From: Bryopsis sp. KO-2023
Taxonomy: Eukaryota > Chlorophyta > Ulvophyceae > Bryopsidales > Bryopsidaceae
Assembly (NCBI GenBank): GCA_030272585.1
Contig: BSYQ01000009.1
Location: forward strand, 5,084,001-5,148,000
Direction of reading: 5' to 3'
Length of the DNA: 64,000 nucleotides
The notes below the pieces were generated by a model that was not told the DNA's origin, made no database searches, and was given only the letters and a program-made list of their open reading frames with translations. Below are positions 45,795 to 59,477 of the stretch, one piece after another; within the stretch, counting starts at the first letter, position 1; every line of letters starts with the position of its first letter. The translations under genes were made by a program, and so were the position numbers.

Positions 45795-48068
45795 CTATGA
45801 AAATTCCGTGGATGCACCCCCCAAAAGCAATCGACCATCTGGGCCGACGTTATTGTTTGCGAAGTCACTGGAACCTCTTTCCGGCTCCACCCACTTGATC
45901 AAATCCCTTTCCACCTTGGGCACCATAGGTTTCACCAACCAAGGCCTCAGAACATCCCAATGCTCCGACTGACGGAATTCTGGAGCGGAGGTGTTGAAGA
46001 AAATGTCGAGAAAATCGTCCCAAATCTTCCTGGGAGGCACCGCAGCGTTTCCGATCGCAATCACCACCACGTCATTCCACACCGGATGCTTGGTAGCGTC
46101 CGGCAAAATGCAATTCACACTGTACCCCCTGATTTTCCCCCATGCGGTTTGGTTGGGTTCTCGGTCGACCACCATCATGGTGCCTAACCCCTGCTTCCCT
46201 GTCGATTGATCATTGTCCCTGTTGTTGTTATTGCAGAGAGGGTTCAGAAGGGACAAAGGCGGAGGTCGAGAAAAAGGACTCACCAGCACCTGGCATTGGG
46301 CTGGATTAAAGGGAACTCCGATGGCAGGGGTAGGGGAAGGAGCTCGAATGCCGATTGCAATGTTGGCTGGAGCAGCCGATGGCTGGGTGGGGGCGAGGTT
46401 CCTTCTGAGCCGAAACAACCCAGCCAAAGCCCTCCACACTTTCTGAACAAATGCTATCAGTCGCCCCTGCAACACATGAAGAATCTATATCTGCTCTTTT
46501 TCTGAAAAAACAGAAGCTGCAAGCAAAATTCTGTCAATGATCCATGGTCTTTTTATCCCATTTCGGGTTTATCATGAGGAATCTTGTCAAGGTTTCACCT
46601 GGAGATCAAATAAAACCACATTTATTTATTTTTATTAGTTTAAATTTTCATGCACATTTATTTATTTATTTATTATTTTATGTTTTTTAAATGAAAAAAA
46701 ATAAATATGAAAGTAGAGCATTTGCAGTTAGCAGGGGTACCTTTCCTCGGGACTCCATCGTGCCTTGAGGCACGATAGGTGGCAGTCCTCTTTGGGGACC
46801 TTCTTGGGCTATGACAGACACTGCTTCTGGTCTGGCAGCTGACCCAGCATTCCCTACCCAATACTGATCATTGGGAACCACCACTGCACTCTGCAAAGAA
46901 ACCCTCATTCATATTGGTCATGAACGATTTTCATGCCTTGCGATATACTGTGGGGTATATCAACCTCTTCCAGCTCTTTTCAAAATGCCCCCCCCCCTCC
47001 CCTCCCTCCATGGTTTCCCCCTTTTCCCAACTGGCTATGATGCCCAGTCCCGCCTCTTTGAACACCATTGTGCATATCTTTGGAGAATTCAGAGCAGTGC
47101 AAGAAACGCCAGCACTCAAGTGTGTCGATTCTTACCTCTATGCTTTCCCACTCGCTTGCCTCCTCCTCCTCTATCAGACTGAGGATTTCCAGCAGCCCCC
47201 CCCGCACCTCCATCAAAGTCGGCCTCTCGTTTGAATTTTGGCGCCAGCACTTGTTCATCAAGATCAGATAGGACTGCATGCTCTGCTCCTGCTGCAGATT
47301 CCTCGCAATGGCCTCTGGAATGGCTGGTCTTTCGCCCCTCAACACCATCTGCTTGATTTCGTCTGTCTTTTTATCAACCCAGGGTTCGGAGCGGCAAAGC
47401 AAACTCCACATTACCACCCCGACACTGTACACATCCAAAGCTCCCATGTTTTTGACAGCTTTTGCGGCTGGGGCTATTTCCTGTGTGGCCAAGATTTCTG
47501 GAGCAGAATACCTCACTCTTTCCCCATGCAACACGAAATAGGGGGATGACACCTGATCGTCTGCCACTTTGATGGTGTTCCCCGCGACGAAAAATTCCAA
47601 CGGACTGCCATCCCTTTCCCAAACCTCCCCCAGCGCGTCGTGAAGATGGATCAATCCTTCGACGCATCCCAGCCCCATTCGCGCCGCCATCCCCAAAGGG
47701 ACATGACTACAGCTGGCCAGAAATTCCCGCAGAGGTTCACACACCTCTATGGCGATTGTGCCGAGCTCTCGGCAAATCCCCACCACCCCCAGCACATTCC
47801 AGTGAGTTACGTATCTTTGGATAAAGTTGGTGGCCGCCCAACGATCCTCGATCGATTCCTTCTGGCCTTGGAGGGCATGGCACACGCTGGAGTCTTTGAA
47901 GAATCTCAGCATTACCTCCATGCCATTGTGCAACGGCCCAAGCACCGCGAACCGTGAGGTTTTCTCATTCAGCGCAAAGATCTGGTCCATCCGAATTTCT
48001 GAACTGCTGAAGCTCGGTGAAGAAGAAGAGCTGCCAGAACCGTCCGAAGTTTCGGCAGTTCCTGCCAT
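45795..48068 (-). CDS. Pseudokinase-like protein with a C-terminal domain of unknown function
   Basis: Three exons (48068-47136, 46890-46741, 46466-45795), all junctions phase 0 with consensus GT-AG, 584 aa. An in-frame stop lies upstream of the ATG. Residues about 33-295 follow the protein kinase fold: the C-lobe motifs SAPEIL (188-193), DVYSVGVVMW (212-221) and ERPT (281-284) are clear and resemble plant tyrosine-kinase-like or receptor-like kinases. The catalytic elements are missing: no VAIK lysine (VMLRFF), HRD replaced by HLHDAL, and DFG replaced by a VADD-like segment. It is probably a pseudokinase acting as scaffold or allosteric partner. The last 223 residues, with a Pro-rich start and a Trp-rich region about WDDFLDIFF, match no family I recognise. 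No signal peptide or clear membrane segment. Confidence 0.75.
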
Positions 48069-49009
48069 CGAATCGATCCTTAAGCGTGCGTTTTAGAACC
48101 TCACGCTGGCACACGCCCCAACGCAAGTACTGCTTGCGGTAGACGAGCTCAGCGACTATGGGTTTTCAGCGAAAGGAGCGTCCTTTTGTGTGAATGCGCT
48201 GGAACGCGGCTGAACAACGGCAGATAAAAAGGGAAAAGGAAAGAAACAACAGCCGACGCCAGTGCGAAGAAGATGACACGGTGGTTGGCACGCCGACCGG
48301 GCCGCGACGTCCAACACACGGCTCGAGGTGCCGGCTGCGTTGCAATTTCCCATCCCCTTCCCAATCTTTTCTCTACCATAGTTTGGGGCCGAGACGTCAA
48401 CACACGACCAATCATGCCACTGAAAACTGAGCAAGCCTCAGCCAAGCCCCCACAGTTTTCCTCGTACGTTCATTTCTTGTTGTAGAGTGGATGCTTGTTC
48501 CTTCTGTGGATGCTTCCCCACTTTTTCTTGAGGAAAAGAGGCACATTCCTCTGGCCCCAAAACCCACCAGATATGTTCAAAAAATCCCAACAAAAACCAA
48601 AAAAGACCACCTGAACCAAGAAATAGTTTACAAAACACACACAGTTTTCCGCCATACCCACACAAAATGGCAATCGCACTCTCAAATCCCCTCTGAATAT
48701 TAAAATCATGCTGAATAGCCCCAACAAGAGAACCAGGAGGTCCAGGCAAGAAAATAAATCGACAAAAACCACGTTCAGAACAAACCTTTCTTTTTTCGAC
48801 CATAAAATGCTTTCCCTAATCCCGAGAAAAAATAAAAGGAAAAAAAAAATCCATGCAATAACGATGCGACCACTTTTTTTTTTTTGGAAATGTTTTTTTC
48901 TCTCCAATCCCTCTTGGAATCTTTCCAATTTTTCAAAAACCTTGAAAAGAAGTCCCATCACTCTTTTTTTTTCTCACTCTTTTCCTTTACTCCCTCCTTT
49001 TTTGTTTTT
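48069..49009. other. Spacer between the pseudokinase-like gene and the protease gene
   Basis: It should hold the promoter and 5' UTR of the leftward gene at 48068 and the 3' UTR of the protease gene ending at 49010. No conserved coding sequence recognised. Confidence 0.5.
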
Positions 49010-52000
49010 TCAGCCATGGAACTTGTTCAAAATCCCGAGATTGACTGTGTCCCTGACCACTAAGCCAATTCCAACCGCCATCAAGAAAACCAGGCCAGAA
49101 GCCATTACCCCTTGCTCCACTTTTTCAGGGAGTTTCTTTCCCCCCCTCAACGCTTCCAGAATCAACAGTGCCAAATAACCTCCATCCAAAGCTGGCAGCG
49201 GCAATACATTCACCACAGCCAGGTTCATATTGATTACTGCTGCAAATGTGAAGAGCTGAGCAGCATCCAGCCTGAAACGCAAAAAATACAGAGGGAAAAA
49301 CTTCAATTAAAATCAATCGGGTTGATCTCAGTTGGGTAGGATAGGCCACACAGCGATGTCAGACATGCAGCACTTTGCATTTGAAAAAGAAAATACAGTT
49401 AAACAGCCAAGGAATGTCTGAAGCAAGGATTCAGAGTTTGTCATTTTTTTTAAATTAGCATGAGCCGAATTTTCCGAAAGAAAATTCTAATGCAGCTGCA
49501 AAAAAAGCCACGGTTGAAACAGACCACCATCCTCCATACTATTGGGTTCCCCCCCCCCCAAAAAAAAAAAAAAGCTGGGGACTTTTTCGAATAGATTCAA
49601 AAGTTTAGGCGAACGCGAGATGGGACATCAGAACCCTTTCACTTAATTTTATTAACAAAAAGACGTAACGTACGAATCCATTTCAAAACTGCTCTGGCTG
49701 AAATGGAGCCCTATAGTTGCACACCTTGCAACTTCAGCCCCCACCGCCACGATCGCTACAGGGCCAGACACTTGCTCCGAAGTTTTTGAAAAGTTGAATA
49801 TAATTTGCTGCAGCCCGGTCACCATTTCTTTCAAAATGGTACCGAACTGGGCCGATGCTGTTGAAACAGCCTCTCCGATATCCTCCGCTGCTTTTCGGGT
49901 AATTCTGCTATTGGATTCAAGCTGCATTCCAACTCTGCCTTTTCCATCACGGCCAGGATCTGGGGTTACGGAGATTCGAACTGGGGACCCATCGCGTTTT
50001 ATGACTAAGGGGAGGCTGTCCCCTGGATGAGAGTTGATTTCAGCCACCACGTTGGATACCGCTCGAGGACCAGGGTTCAACACTCTTTCGTCGATGCCCA
50101 TGATCATATCACCAGGAAGAAGCCCTGTCAGACAGAAAGTTAAATCGAAAATTCAATCACCCTGAACAGAATCTACAGGAAAAGTGGCCAAAGGCTTCAC
50201 CGAATGGGAAAATCACAAAACTGAACAGGTCGATGGGTTTTGGCTGCTCGACTCGAAGGGACAAAATATTTCAAAAAGTGAGAATTATTTTTTCAATATA
50301 GCATCATGCAAAAACCCAGCAACATTGGATTTCACCAGAAAGGAACCGACCTGCCTGTTCAGCGATCGAATCCTTAAACACCATTGTGACTTTCACCCCA
50401 GGTTCGAACGTCTCCTTTGCGACACCGACGGTCGTCGCCTGCATAAACAAACTTTTTCTTAAATCTCGAACGAAATTCACGGAAGGGTGATGATGTCCAA
50501 ACACTGAACCATACGTATCCACTCTCTGAACTAATTTTGATCAAGCCAAAAATCTCAGCTGGAATCCAGAAGGGAAAAGGAAACGATCCATATATTTGAG
50601 ACACCAAAACTGATGGGTTAAAACCACCTCGGGGTGAGGGGGGGTCAATCTCTGCCCAGCACAACCCCATTGACTGACATAGACCGTTATTGTGGTTTAC
50701 CTGTGTGAAAAGGATGGAAAATGCGAACAGCAAATTGGCTAAGACTCCTGCACTTATGACCAGAGCTCGCTGTGGAATCGTCCGGTTGCTGAACAAATCT
50801 GGATCATCTGCAGGATATGGACTTGAGGGGTCATCATCAGGGAATCCAACGAATCCACCCAAAGGAAATGCTCTGATGGAGTACTCCACCTCAGGACCCT
50901 AATCGTTTGACGATTAAAAATATCAGTAAAGTCACGTTTTCTCACATTTTCATACAGCATTAGTAATCCCCTGTCACCCCTGCTTCTCACTCTTTTTGTT
51001 AATTCAGTTTTCTGGTCATTTTTTTCTGAAATATACATATGAGGATTTTCATGGATGATGGAAATTCCTGCAAATTTAATCCAGCGTTAATAAGTTTTTG
51101 AGCCAGTAGAAAAAAGTGGCAAGAAAATGAAGAAAACTCTTCTTCAAAAGGGAAAGGGAAAAAGAAACTGCTGTGGATGCAGGACCCACCTGGTACTTGA
51201 TCAAAGGAGGTCCAAATCCAATGGCAAACTTCGTTACGTGGATGTTTTGCACTCTGGCCGCTAAAAAGTGCCCAGCTTCATGCACAGCGACAATTATCGC
51301 CAGAATACCGATGGCTTCCGCAAACGACGCTGGGGTTGCAAGAAATGACGCGCTGGAAGCTTCGCCAAAAAAAAAAAAAAAGCAAACCACCAAAAAAAAG
51401 AATCAGAAATGCTTCGTGAGATCTTGGACTGAGAAATGGATATTACTCAGCTCCAGGCTGGGGATTTGTTTAGGATGCCTACGGTTGGAAATTTGATTTT
51501 GCTTCTCTGTGATTTTTTTTCTCTCTTTAAAAATCACTCCCCTGATAACGGAGCCAGGGTGGTTGATATCTCTCTTTTTTATTTTTGTTTGGCTACATGG
51601 GGCTTTCAGGATGAAAACTCGAGAATAAAAATTTTGAGCCAGAGAAAGATCTATAACAAGGCATTATACGTATTTTTGTTTTGGTCATTTTTCCAACCTC
51701 TCAAAGATCCATTCTTTAGAATGAGCTGAGCAAAATATGAATTACGTTTCTTGCGAAACACCACGATGGAAAAAAAAGAATAAAAAAAAGTTCTGTATAC
51801 TTGTGTTTTTTAAATGCCTAAACTTGGAAAAAGAGTAGAGAAGTTTTTAAAAATAGCACCTTGATGTCCAGGATTCGATTACTAATTATACAAAAGTGTA
51901 TTTTAGAGTTTTAAAGTGAATTTCTTGAACATCTACCACCAAACTAAACAAAACTACTTGAGGGAAGCCTTTCTTTAATCCAAAGGCCGAACAGAACTAC

Positions 52001-52397
52001 CGCACTCACCAAGGAGGCCACCCCCGGTGGCGACACTCAAGAGGAGCGTTCCAGGATAGATTTCCGAAAAAACCCGAGTTGGGAGGTCGACATCATCCTG
52101 GCTGTTCAGGGAGCGTCCTTCGCATTCGGGCGAGGGTCCCACTTCGCTGGACTCAGGCACGCTGTCCGCTGGTCGTTCCAGCGTCGAAACCTCCGTCGCA
52201 TCCTCCGACGCAGATTTCGCTACGGAAACCGATGGTCGTCGGCCGATGGGGCTCACGCGAAGATTTCCGGAGTAGCGAGCCAAACAAGGGAGACGTTTCA
52301 ATTTGCTTGCAACTGGAGCCAACGCGCTGTGCTGGGATAGACAGTGCGTCAGCTTGGGGCCTCCCCCACCACGAAACAGCATACGCTCTTGAAACAT
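49010..52397 (-). CDS. Chloroplast site-2 metalloprotease (RseP/ARASP family)
   Basis: Six exons (52397-52010, 51359-51190, 50898-50701, 50438-50351, 50124-49725, 49271-49010), GT-AG with matching phases, 501 aa. The first about 100 residues are Ser/Arg-rich without acid at the start, as in a plastid transit peptide. The zinc site is HEAGH (156-160) in a hydrophobic segment. FAIGFGPPLIKY and YSIRAFPLGGFVGFPDDDP follow, then a PDZ domain (about 275-345, AEQAGLLPGDMIMGID), GPVAIVAVGAEVAR, and NVLPLPALDG (436-445), whose Asp is the third zinc ligand. Several membrane segments surround these. It is closest by eye to Arabidopsis ARASP/S2P2, an intramembrane protease of the plastid inner envelope needed for chloroplast development. 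The catalytic residues are all present. Confidence 0.93.
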
Positions 52398-53488
52398 TTA
52401 GTTTTCTCTTTTTCTCGTCGTGTGCGTTTTCCCCAGCTCGAGTTCTCGAAACGGGAAGATTTCTCGGGAATCGTTCGCTGATGCAAACGCAAAGACGGGG
52501 GAAAACGGTCGCTCCTGCAGGACGAGTGTCAAACGAGGTATGCGGGTCGAAACCACCACCACCAAGGGTTGCGAAACTACAACTTCCTCTGGAGAATTGA
52601 GTAATCCTGAAAGAACGTGTACGACGATATTCTTTCTTCTGATTTCGTGGGGTTGTGATTCTTTGGTTGGTCGGTTGGTTGGCTGAGATTCTCAGCCTGA
52701 GAACCCACCAGCATTCATTTGTTTTTCTGGCACCACCAGCAGTGTATTTTTTTTTGGCCCATTGTGGCACTTTTGGCCCATTTTGGCCCCCCCCAAATTC
52801 AGAATGGCAAATTTTGGGGCCACGAAAGGGCCAAATTCACCCGGAAGTTTGTAAGGTCTGGGCCACATCCAAGAAATCAATCGAGTTTCCACAAAAATCA
52901 AAACCAACAACATTAAGTAACAACTAACCTTCTGTAGTTTCCTGGTGAACATTATGCGCAGAGTCGGAGAAGGGGTGGCGGACGGTTCAGTTTCGAGAGA
53001 GAGAGACACGCAGAGTCGCGTCGACACGAACACGCACAATCGTAGGGGCTTCCAACAGCCAACCGTCTCAACACAAACTTCGAATAAACACAGAAACCGT
53101 TACAAACAACAGCAAACTCAGTCCCCCTAATATACCCCAGCCTGGGTATCCGAAACGCCACCCTGCAGCACCCCTCACGAACACAAACCCACGACTCACT
53201 CGCCTGTCACCCCAGACGCCAGAAAAACGCCCCCTCGCAAACACTAACGTCCACACGCCCCCAGGCGCCAGAAACGGAGACGTCGCCCGACCTGCCAAAA
53301 ACTCGCGCTGTCGCTGATGACTAAGAAGTGTGTCCACCAAACGATGCAAAAACCAGAATCTACTCAACTGTCCCAGCTAAACACTAAACAATCAAACAGA
53401 TTCGACTAAAAGATGCCCCTCCAAACCACATGTGCCCACCTGCTACCCACTGTGCAAAAAAAAGACCTCCAAGAATAAATAAAGAAAA
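52398..53488. other. Protease promoter region and presumed 3' LTR of retroelement 3
   Basis: No coding domain. The part next to 53488 should include the polypurine tract and 3' LTR of the integrase-bearing element, but the partner LTR is outside the window, so I could not set its ends. A minus-strand TATATTA near 53125-53132 could be the LTR promoter. The left part carries the protease 5' UTR and promoter. Confidence 0.4.
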
Positions 53489-54788
53489 TCAGAAGAATAG
53501 TTTGAGAAAATCAGAGTGGATTATGATCCTCCGACCATCTTCCAGATTCACCCCATACCGAGTGTCACTAATGATCTCCGCGATGCGGCCAGGGCCAACC
53601 CACAGCGGACGAAGCTTTCCGCGCATCATCGACGATCGTGTGAGATCATAAACCCAAACCTGCTGCCCCAGGCGATAGTGCATTCGAGTGCTCTTGCGAT
53701 GCCGATTCCAGTGCGCCCGGCGTTTTTCCATCCGATAACGAGCAGCTGCCCAGGCCTCTTCCCCAGCCTCCCAGGCATCGCGTGGGGTCATGCGTGTGAC
53801 GTCACACATCATGGTGTTGCATGCGTCCTGCACGTCCGAGACGATCTCCCACCAGCGTGAGTGACCAGTGTCCACCAGCATGCGCCTGAGTCGCTCAAGA
53901 ATCTTCCGGTTCATCCTTTCCACAGCGCCATTTGCGCGGTGAACGTGGGGTGGTGTATAGATCATTGTCACACTTCGCCCCCGAGCCCAGTCATTCAGTT
54001 TGCGGCCAGCGAACGAACTGGCGTTGTCGCACATGATGCGCCGCATCACTCCTCGGTCCACACTCCATTTGTCTAGAGCCTGTAGTGCGTTTGCAGTGTT
54101 TGCTGCAGTGGAAAGATGCAACTGTGAGTAGCGAGTGAGGTTGTCCACAATGACGAAAATGTGAGAGTAGGGACCATTCTTTGAGAATGGGCCGAGGTAG
54201 TCGACAGAGATAAGATCGTTTGGGCGGAGGGGATCCTCCACATGTCGGAGTGGGAAACTCTGCTTCAGTGGGGCGAATTGTTGGCACGGTCGACATTCCT
54301 TGATACGGTTTTGAGCGAAAGATGTCGACAGTGGGATTTGCAATAATTTCGCCCTCTCCAAACACCCACTCAACCCTGGATGCCCGTGGTGGATAAGTTT
54401 CCACTCCTGATCAGTACAATTTTGGGGCATCACCACCATTGCACATGCCGCGACGATGGGTCGCGACAACAAATCGGCGCCGCGATTCACATCGCCTGCA
54501 ATAAATTCCACTTTCAACAAAGGCTCATTAGAAAGCAACCACGACCATAGGCGAGCCTCCCTTATGTCGTTGGTGGTTATATCCTGGCTCTCCAGCTTAG
54601 ATGCAAGTGCATGGTTATCCGTCTTGACGACCAAAGGCAAACTCCCACGGAATGATTTAGTGCGGGCGCAAGCCCACTTGAGTGCTCGAAATTCACCAAG
54701 GTAGGATGAAAAATGCCCCTCGAGAACACAACTGCCTATATCGACCAGAAGTCGTTTTAGAGCTCCATTTCGCTTCACACACGCATAC
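53489..54788 (-). pseudogene. pol: Retroelement 3 fragment: end of RNase H plus integrase
   Basis: The open frame to the stop at 53489 begins within RNase H (the conserved Glu in YLGEFRAL, the Asp in VKTDNHAL), followed by a complete integrase: HHCC finger (HPGLSG to CRPCQQF), then D in ISVDYLGPF, D in MCDNASSF and E in GAVERMNRK with 35 residues between the last two. The C terminus ends DFLKLFF like the pol of retrotransposon 2, so the two are related families. The upstream part (protease, RT, start of RNase H) is separated by the 648-bp-LTR element at 54789 and continues outside the window. The remaining piece has no stops, so the break is recent. Confidence 0.88.
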
Positions 54789-55436
54789 TGTAACGAATCT
54801 GCCCTGCAGATCGCTTTTTCTGCTTCAATACACTGAAGACTGCGACCCTGCCGGTCTGCCAGTCTGAACCTGCCGTTCTATTGAACGACCATGGGAGAAG
54901 CACTTGAACCTAGCAAGGTTCAAGGAGAGATCAGGTTCCAAACTAAGGTTAGGTTAAGTTACAAGAATGTCCAAGCCCCCACAACTTATACCGTTTCTGC
55001 CAACCCTGATCCAAACTGATCCTAAGCCATAACATCAGTCTGCATCAGTATTGCAGACCATCAAACTGCCAAGTCCCTTTCAGTCCCTTCCATGACATGC
55101 AGCCTCAGACACCTTGCAGGGTACTGCGGTTCTGAGTCTGCCACCTAAGACCTTCTAGAACTTCCTGCCTGCCAGCTCTGCAGCCCACGTTCTGCAGCGC
55201 TGTCAGCACCTGTCTGTCGTCAGCCAACCTGTCCGCCCGACTACTCTGCCACTTCGTCAGTCTACCAATCTGCTGACTACCAGTCTATCAGTCTGCAGGT
55301 CTAAAGGACCTGAACCATTCTTGCTTCTTCAGAATCATAGCAGTCAACCTGCAGCCTAATCTGTCAGCCCAATCACTGCCAGTCTGCAAGCCTGCAGGTC
55401 TGCCTGAATCGCCTTTGATTCTGCCGAATCACTACA
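54789..55436 (-). repeat. 3' LTR of the LARD-like element
   Basis: 648 bp, plus strand TGTAACG to CACTACA, rich in CTGCAG and CAGTCTGC motifs. Confidence 0.9.
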
Positions 55437-55445
55437 TTCCTCCCC
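55437..55445 (-). promoter_or_regulatory. Polypurine tract of the LARD-like element
   Basis: Minus strand GGGGAGGAA abuts the LTR start TGTAGTG. Confidence 0.8.
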
Positions 55446-58400
55446 ATCTAGTTGGCAGTAGTCCCTTACTGCCCTAAGAGAACGATAACAACCTTGTCCC
55501 TTGGATTTCAAATACCCAAAGGAACTTCTGCCTCAAAGTTCAGTTTGAAAAGTTGCCATCCCATCTCGCCAACTGCCAAACACCTTTTGGAAGGACTGAC
55601 CACTGAAAATATCTTTTCGAAAAATTGCAAAATAAAGTATAGCCTCTTTCTCAACATTCTGATGTATACCTTTGAATTGCCTAGAAAACTGCTCAGGAAA
55701 ATCCCAATAACACAAACAAGAAAACCGAATGAACTTCTCTTTCGGAATTGTAATGTGCTACTGAACAAAATTCAATTCCTTTATCTGCAGCCTGTTAACT
55801 CAACAGATTTTTATTTTGACCATAAGAAAATCCAACAGAAAAATAGCAAAAATCTGTTGCAGCTTTCAGAGTCTCAGCAATTCACTTTTCTGCTCAAATG
55901 TCATTTTCCAATGATGAAAGAAAGACACCAAATATTTTGCAACTACCCCAACTTCTGAAACTTCATGTTGCCCCATAATTTCAAAAGCAACATTTGCATA
56001 TTGAAAACCTGCAAACTGCCACTACCACAATCTGCAAATTCTCTGCAACTACTGCCACAGTCTGCAACCCAGCAAACTGGTACTGCCACAATCCAGAACT
56101 CTACAAACTGTTGCTGCCAAAATTTGCAACTCAGCAAAATACCACTTTCACAATATGCAAACTGTCTTGGAGTAAAGAAGAAGGTTGAATGACTGAAGTT
56201 CTGTCTCCCAAAAGAAGTTTCCAACCTTTTGAAAACCAAGAGATCACCAGTCACTTCAGCAGCTCCTCAGAGTGGAAGCTCCTTGCTGCATAGTGAGCTG
56301 CCACATGTCTCCACCAAGTTAGCCTTCCGCATAGCAATGAAAAGCGAGCGATAGGATCTTGCAACAACAAGTCTCCAGATGTTCTTCAATGAAGAAGTGA
56401 GCTTGCTCCTCAATTTTTCCCTGAAGCATGCTCCCTTCTGTTCCTGCTTCCTCTCTCCTGAGTCATGAATGTTCAGAGTACCTACAGATTGATTGCATTA
56501 ATTGTTCCCGAGTTCTTCTATGCCTTCTCCGGTTTTCCCATATATGAATCTATACAAACCAGAGTATATGAAAACCCAGAAATTCCACTTGGCCTATCCT
56601 GACTTAATGAAATCAACCCTTTCTTTCAACCAGCAAGACTTCACTCAGTGATATTTCCTTTTTCTTTGATAAATATCCAACAACTGAGTGCTGAAAGAAT
56701 CCATACCAATGTACCCTCTGAAATTCAGTAAACCTCAAGTAAGCACCGATCTAACTGATTCAATCAATGGTCATGCAAACTTCTGTAAATTCCAAACCAA
56801 CTAAATCCACAGCAAAATATGTGTCGTGAACCAGAATATTTCAGTCCACCAGAAACACCCTTGCTAAGACTGCAAATGTTCACTTCTGCATCGTCCTAAA
56901 GTAGTGAACTATGCCTAGTTCCTTAATCCACTCTGCAAGAACTGTAGAACTGAAAACACATATTTACTGACCACCAAGATATTGCAAACACTATCCATGA
57001 ATTCCCATCAGCTCTGAAAGAGTATTACTAACAACCTCTTCCTTTTCTCAGAAACCCTGATGAAGGTGTGTGTCTCTTTGCAACACCTACTGAAATAGAT
57101 GCAATTTTGGAAAAACAAAAATGAAACGCATCGGTTGAACCGAGGCCCCCTCCCCATCTGAAATGGAGCTTGTCCTCAAGCAACCATGCAACCATGCAAA
57201 ACCATATCACTGTACCAGCTACAGAAAGTTGAGCTGTTCGGAGCAGCCAAAATAACCCCAAACAACTGAACAAACTACTTCAGAAAACAAGCCTGAAAAA
57301 CTGAAGGCCTGAATTTGCTCTGCCAAAGTCAGAATAATCTGCTGCCCCAGATTGTAACCAAATGTTCAGTTCTCAACCTTTCTGATTTGTCCTCACACAA
57401 ATATACACCAACTACGCCACCAAAGATCAAAGCTATTTCTGATTCATTGACCCGAAAAGAAATAGAAAATAAAGAAAACACAGAAAATTTTGCAGCCCTG
57501 CAAAGTATCCCTGCAGCTAACAGGTTCTGCACCTGCAATTTACCAACTGCCCATAACATTGCCAGATCTGCCTGCAAAAATTTTCACAGTCCCTTGTGTT
57601 TCTTCATATGTAGAGCTGAACCTGACCATCGAATGTCATAACCTTCAGCTCCTGATCTTTGACACCATGCTATCCATGCATCAAGTTCAAACACTAGCCC
57701 ATTGTGTTTACTAGTACATCGTCATGAAATAAAAGAGCTGCCAACTCATGATACTTCATGTCTAACCACTGCAAACAAACTCAAAAAGAAATCCACCTGA
57801 AAATCTGAATCCTGCCTGAAAATCTGAAAGAACTATTCTTTTCTTTTCTTTAACTCTGCTGATTTCCACTGATTCAAACACCAAATCAGAGATAGGTCTT
57901 CAGAAACTGAAAATCCTTTTGCGTTTCCTTCTGAGCTTTATATTTCTCACAATAATATTTGAACTACCGCTGGTCCATGTATATTTAGACTTCTCAAAGA
58001 AATCAGAAATATAGACTTCACCCCTGATTTTCTTTCTTGATCTCCTGAAAATCTGCAACTCAAACCAGATCTAATGTATCGAATCAAAATAAAGCATTTT
58101 CCAGATTTCAGTCACTGCCAATTAAGTCCAAAAGTGACTGCAACAATACCAACTTCTGTCACTGAAAATTGCTATCTCTGATGCAGTTTGACACAACCAT
58201 ATCTTTCACAGGGAACCCTGAATTTCCCTCAGAAAATTTTCAGCTCAGCAACCAGTCTATGGACCTGTAAAATAGAAATCAGAGTCCTCCTTTCAAGCAA
58301 AAACTGCAACTCCATCTGCAGTCTGAAATAGAGCCCAAATCTCTCATTTTCAAGCCTTTCAAATGTTGTAATTCTGCCACTGATTTGCCAAACTAATTTC

Positions 58401-59217
58401 CATCAACAAAACTGAAATGAAAACTCTTCTGTAGGTTTCTGTATCTGCCCTTTTCAATCAACCATACTCAAGGCAGCAAATACTAACACCACAAAGATAA
58501 ATCTCACAATGCATCAGATATTTTTCTAAACCAATACTCTGATCCTCTTTCCTCTAGAGCTGAGGTCTCTTCACACTCTGCAACTCCTAGAAAAGATCAT
58601 TGTATTTTCCTTCGACTCAACTACATTCCTTCATCAATCTTTTCGGATTTTTCTCAGACGCAGCTCACATGGTACTGCATTCACTGAAAATTTTCTCCAG
58701 CCAACTTCAGAATCCCAGCTAGCTTCTAGTTTGTAGGCGAGATGTAGCTATTCCAATTCTACATCCCTACCTATCGATATACGATTTTCTCCACGTCACG
58801 AAATCACCGACAATAAAAATTCAGTTCCTTCTCAAAACATCAATCGCACGCCGTACACAATCTGCCTGGCATGTATTCTCATTTCAGCCGCACGCCGCAC
58901 ACGGCCTGCCTGGCATGTACACTTCACTTCCATAGAACGAAGTTTGGACTATGTCCTTGAAAGTAGACTTCATTAGGTCTACCCAGCCCATAACTTCTCG
59001 CTCACCAAATCAAGTCTGATGTGCCTGCAGAACACCATCAGAATCGACATACACTGAAAAATCATGCAGGTCAGGTGCGACCCCACATGGCCCTGCACCC
59101 CCTGCCTCCGAGACCTGAGAGGTGGTGGCTCCACTCGGCCGACCAGCCTCCTCATTCCCTGAAACCTCCTTCAAAATTCCAGCAGATGCTGCTGCCCCTG
59201 CGTCAGCACCTACTAAT

Positions 59218-59477
59218 TCATCCACTGACCTACTTGCGAGAGACTCTGCCCCCGGCAGAGTACCCGCCAATTCATCCACTGACCTACTTGCGAGAGACTC
59301 TCCAACAGAGTACCCGCCAATTCATCCACTGACCTACTTGCGAGAGACTCTCCAACAGAGTACCCGCCAATTCATCCACTGACCTACTTGCGAGAGACTC
59401 TCCAACAGAGTACCCGCCAATTCATCCACTGACCTACTTGCGAGAGACTCTGCCTCCATCAGAGTGCCCGCCAATTC
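59218..59477. repeat. 50-bp tandem repeat in the LARD-like body
   Basis: Five copies starting at 59218, 59272, 59322, 59372 and 59422. The core is TCCACTGACCTACTTGCGAG followed by AGACTCT, and the first unit is 54 bp. Each 50-bp unit shifts the reading frame. Confidence 0.93.

Noticed and set aside
49960..50415. TTCGAA-type B-box matches suggesting tRNA genes
   Set aside because: They fall in coding exons of the metalloprotease and no cloverleaf can be drawn.
59218..59477. Regular 50-bp repeats as a possible CRISPR array
   Set aside because: Units are head-to-tail with no unique spacers, and the surroundings are eukaryotic.
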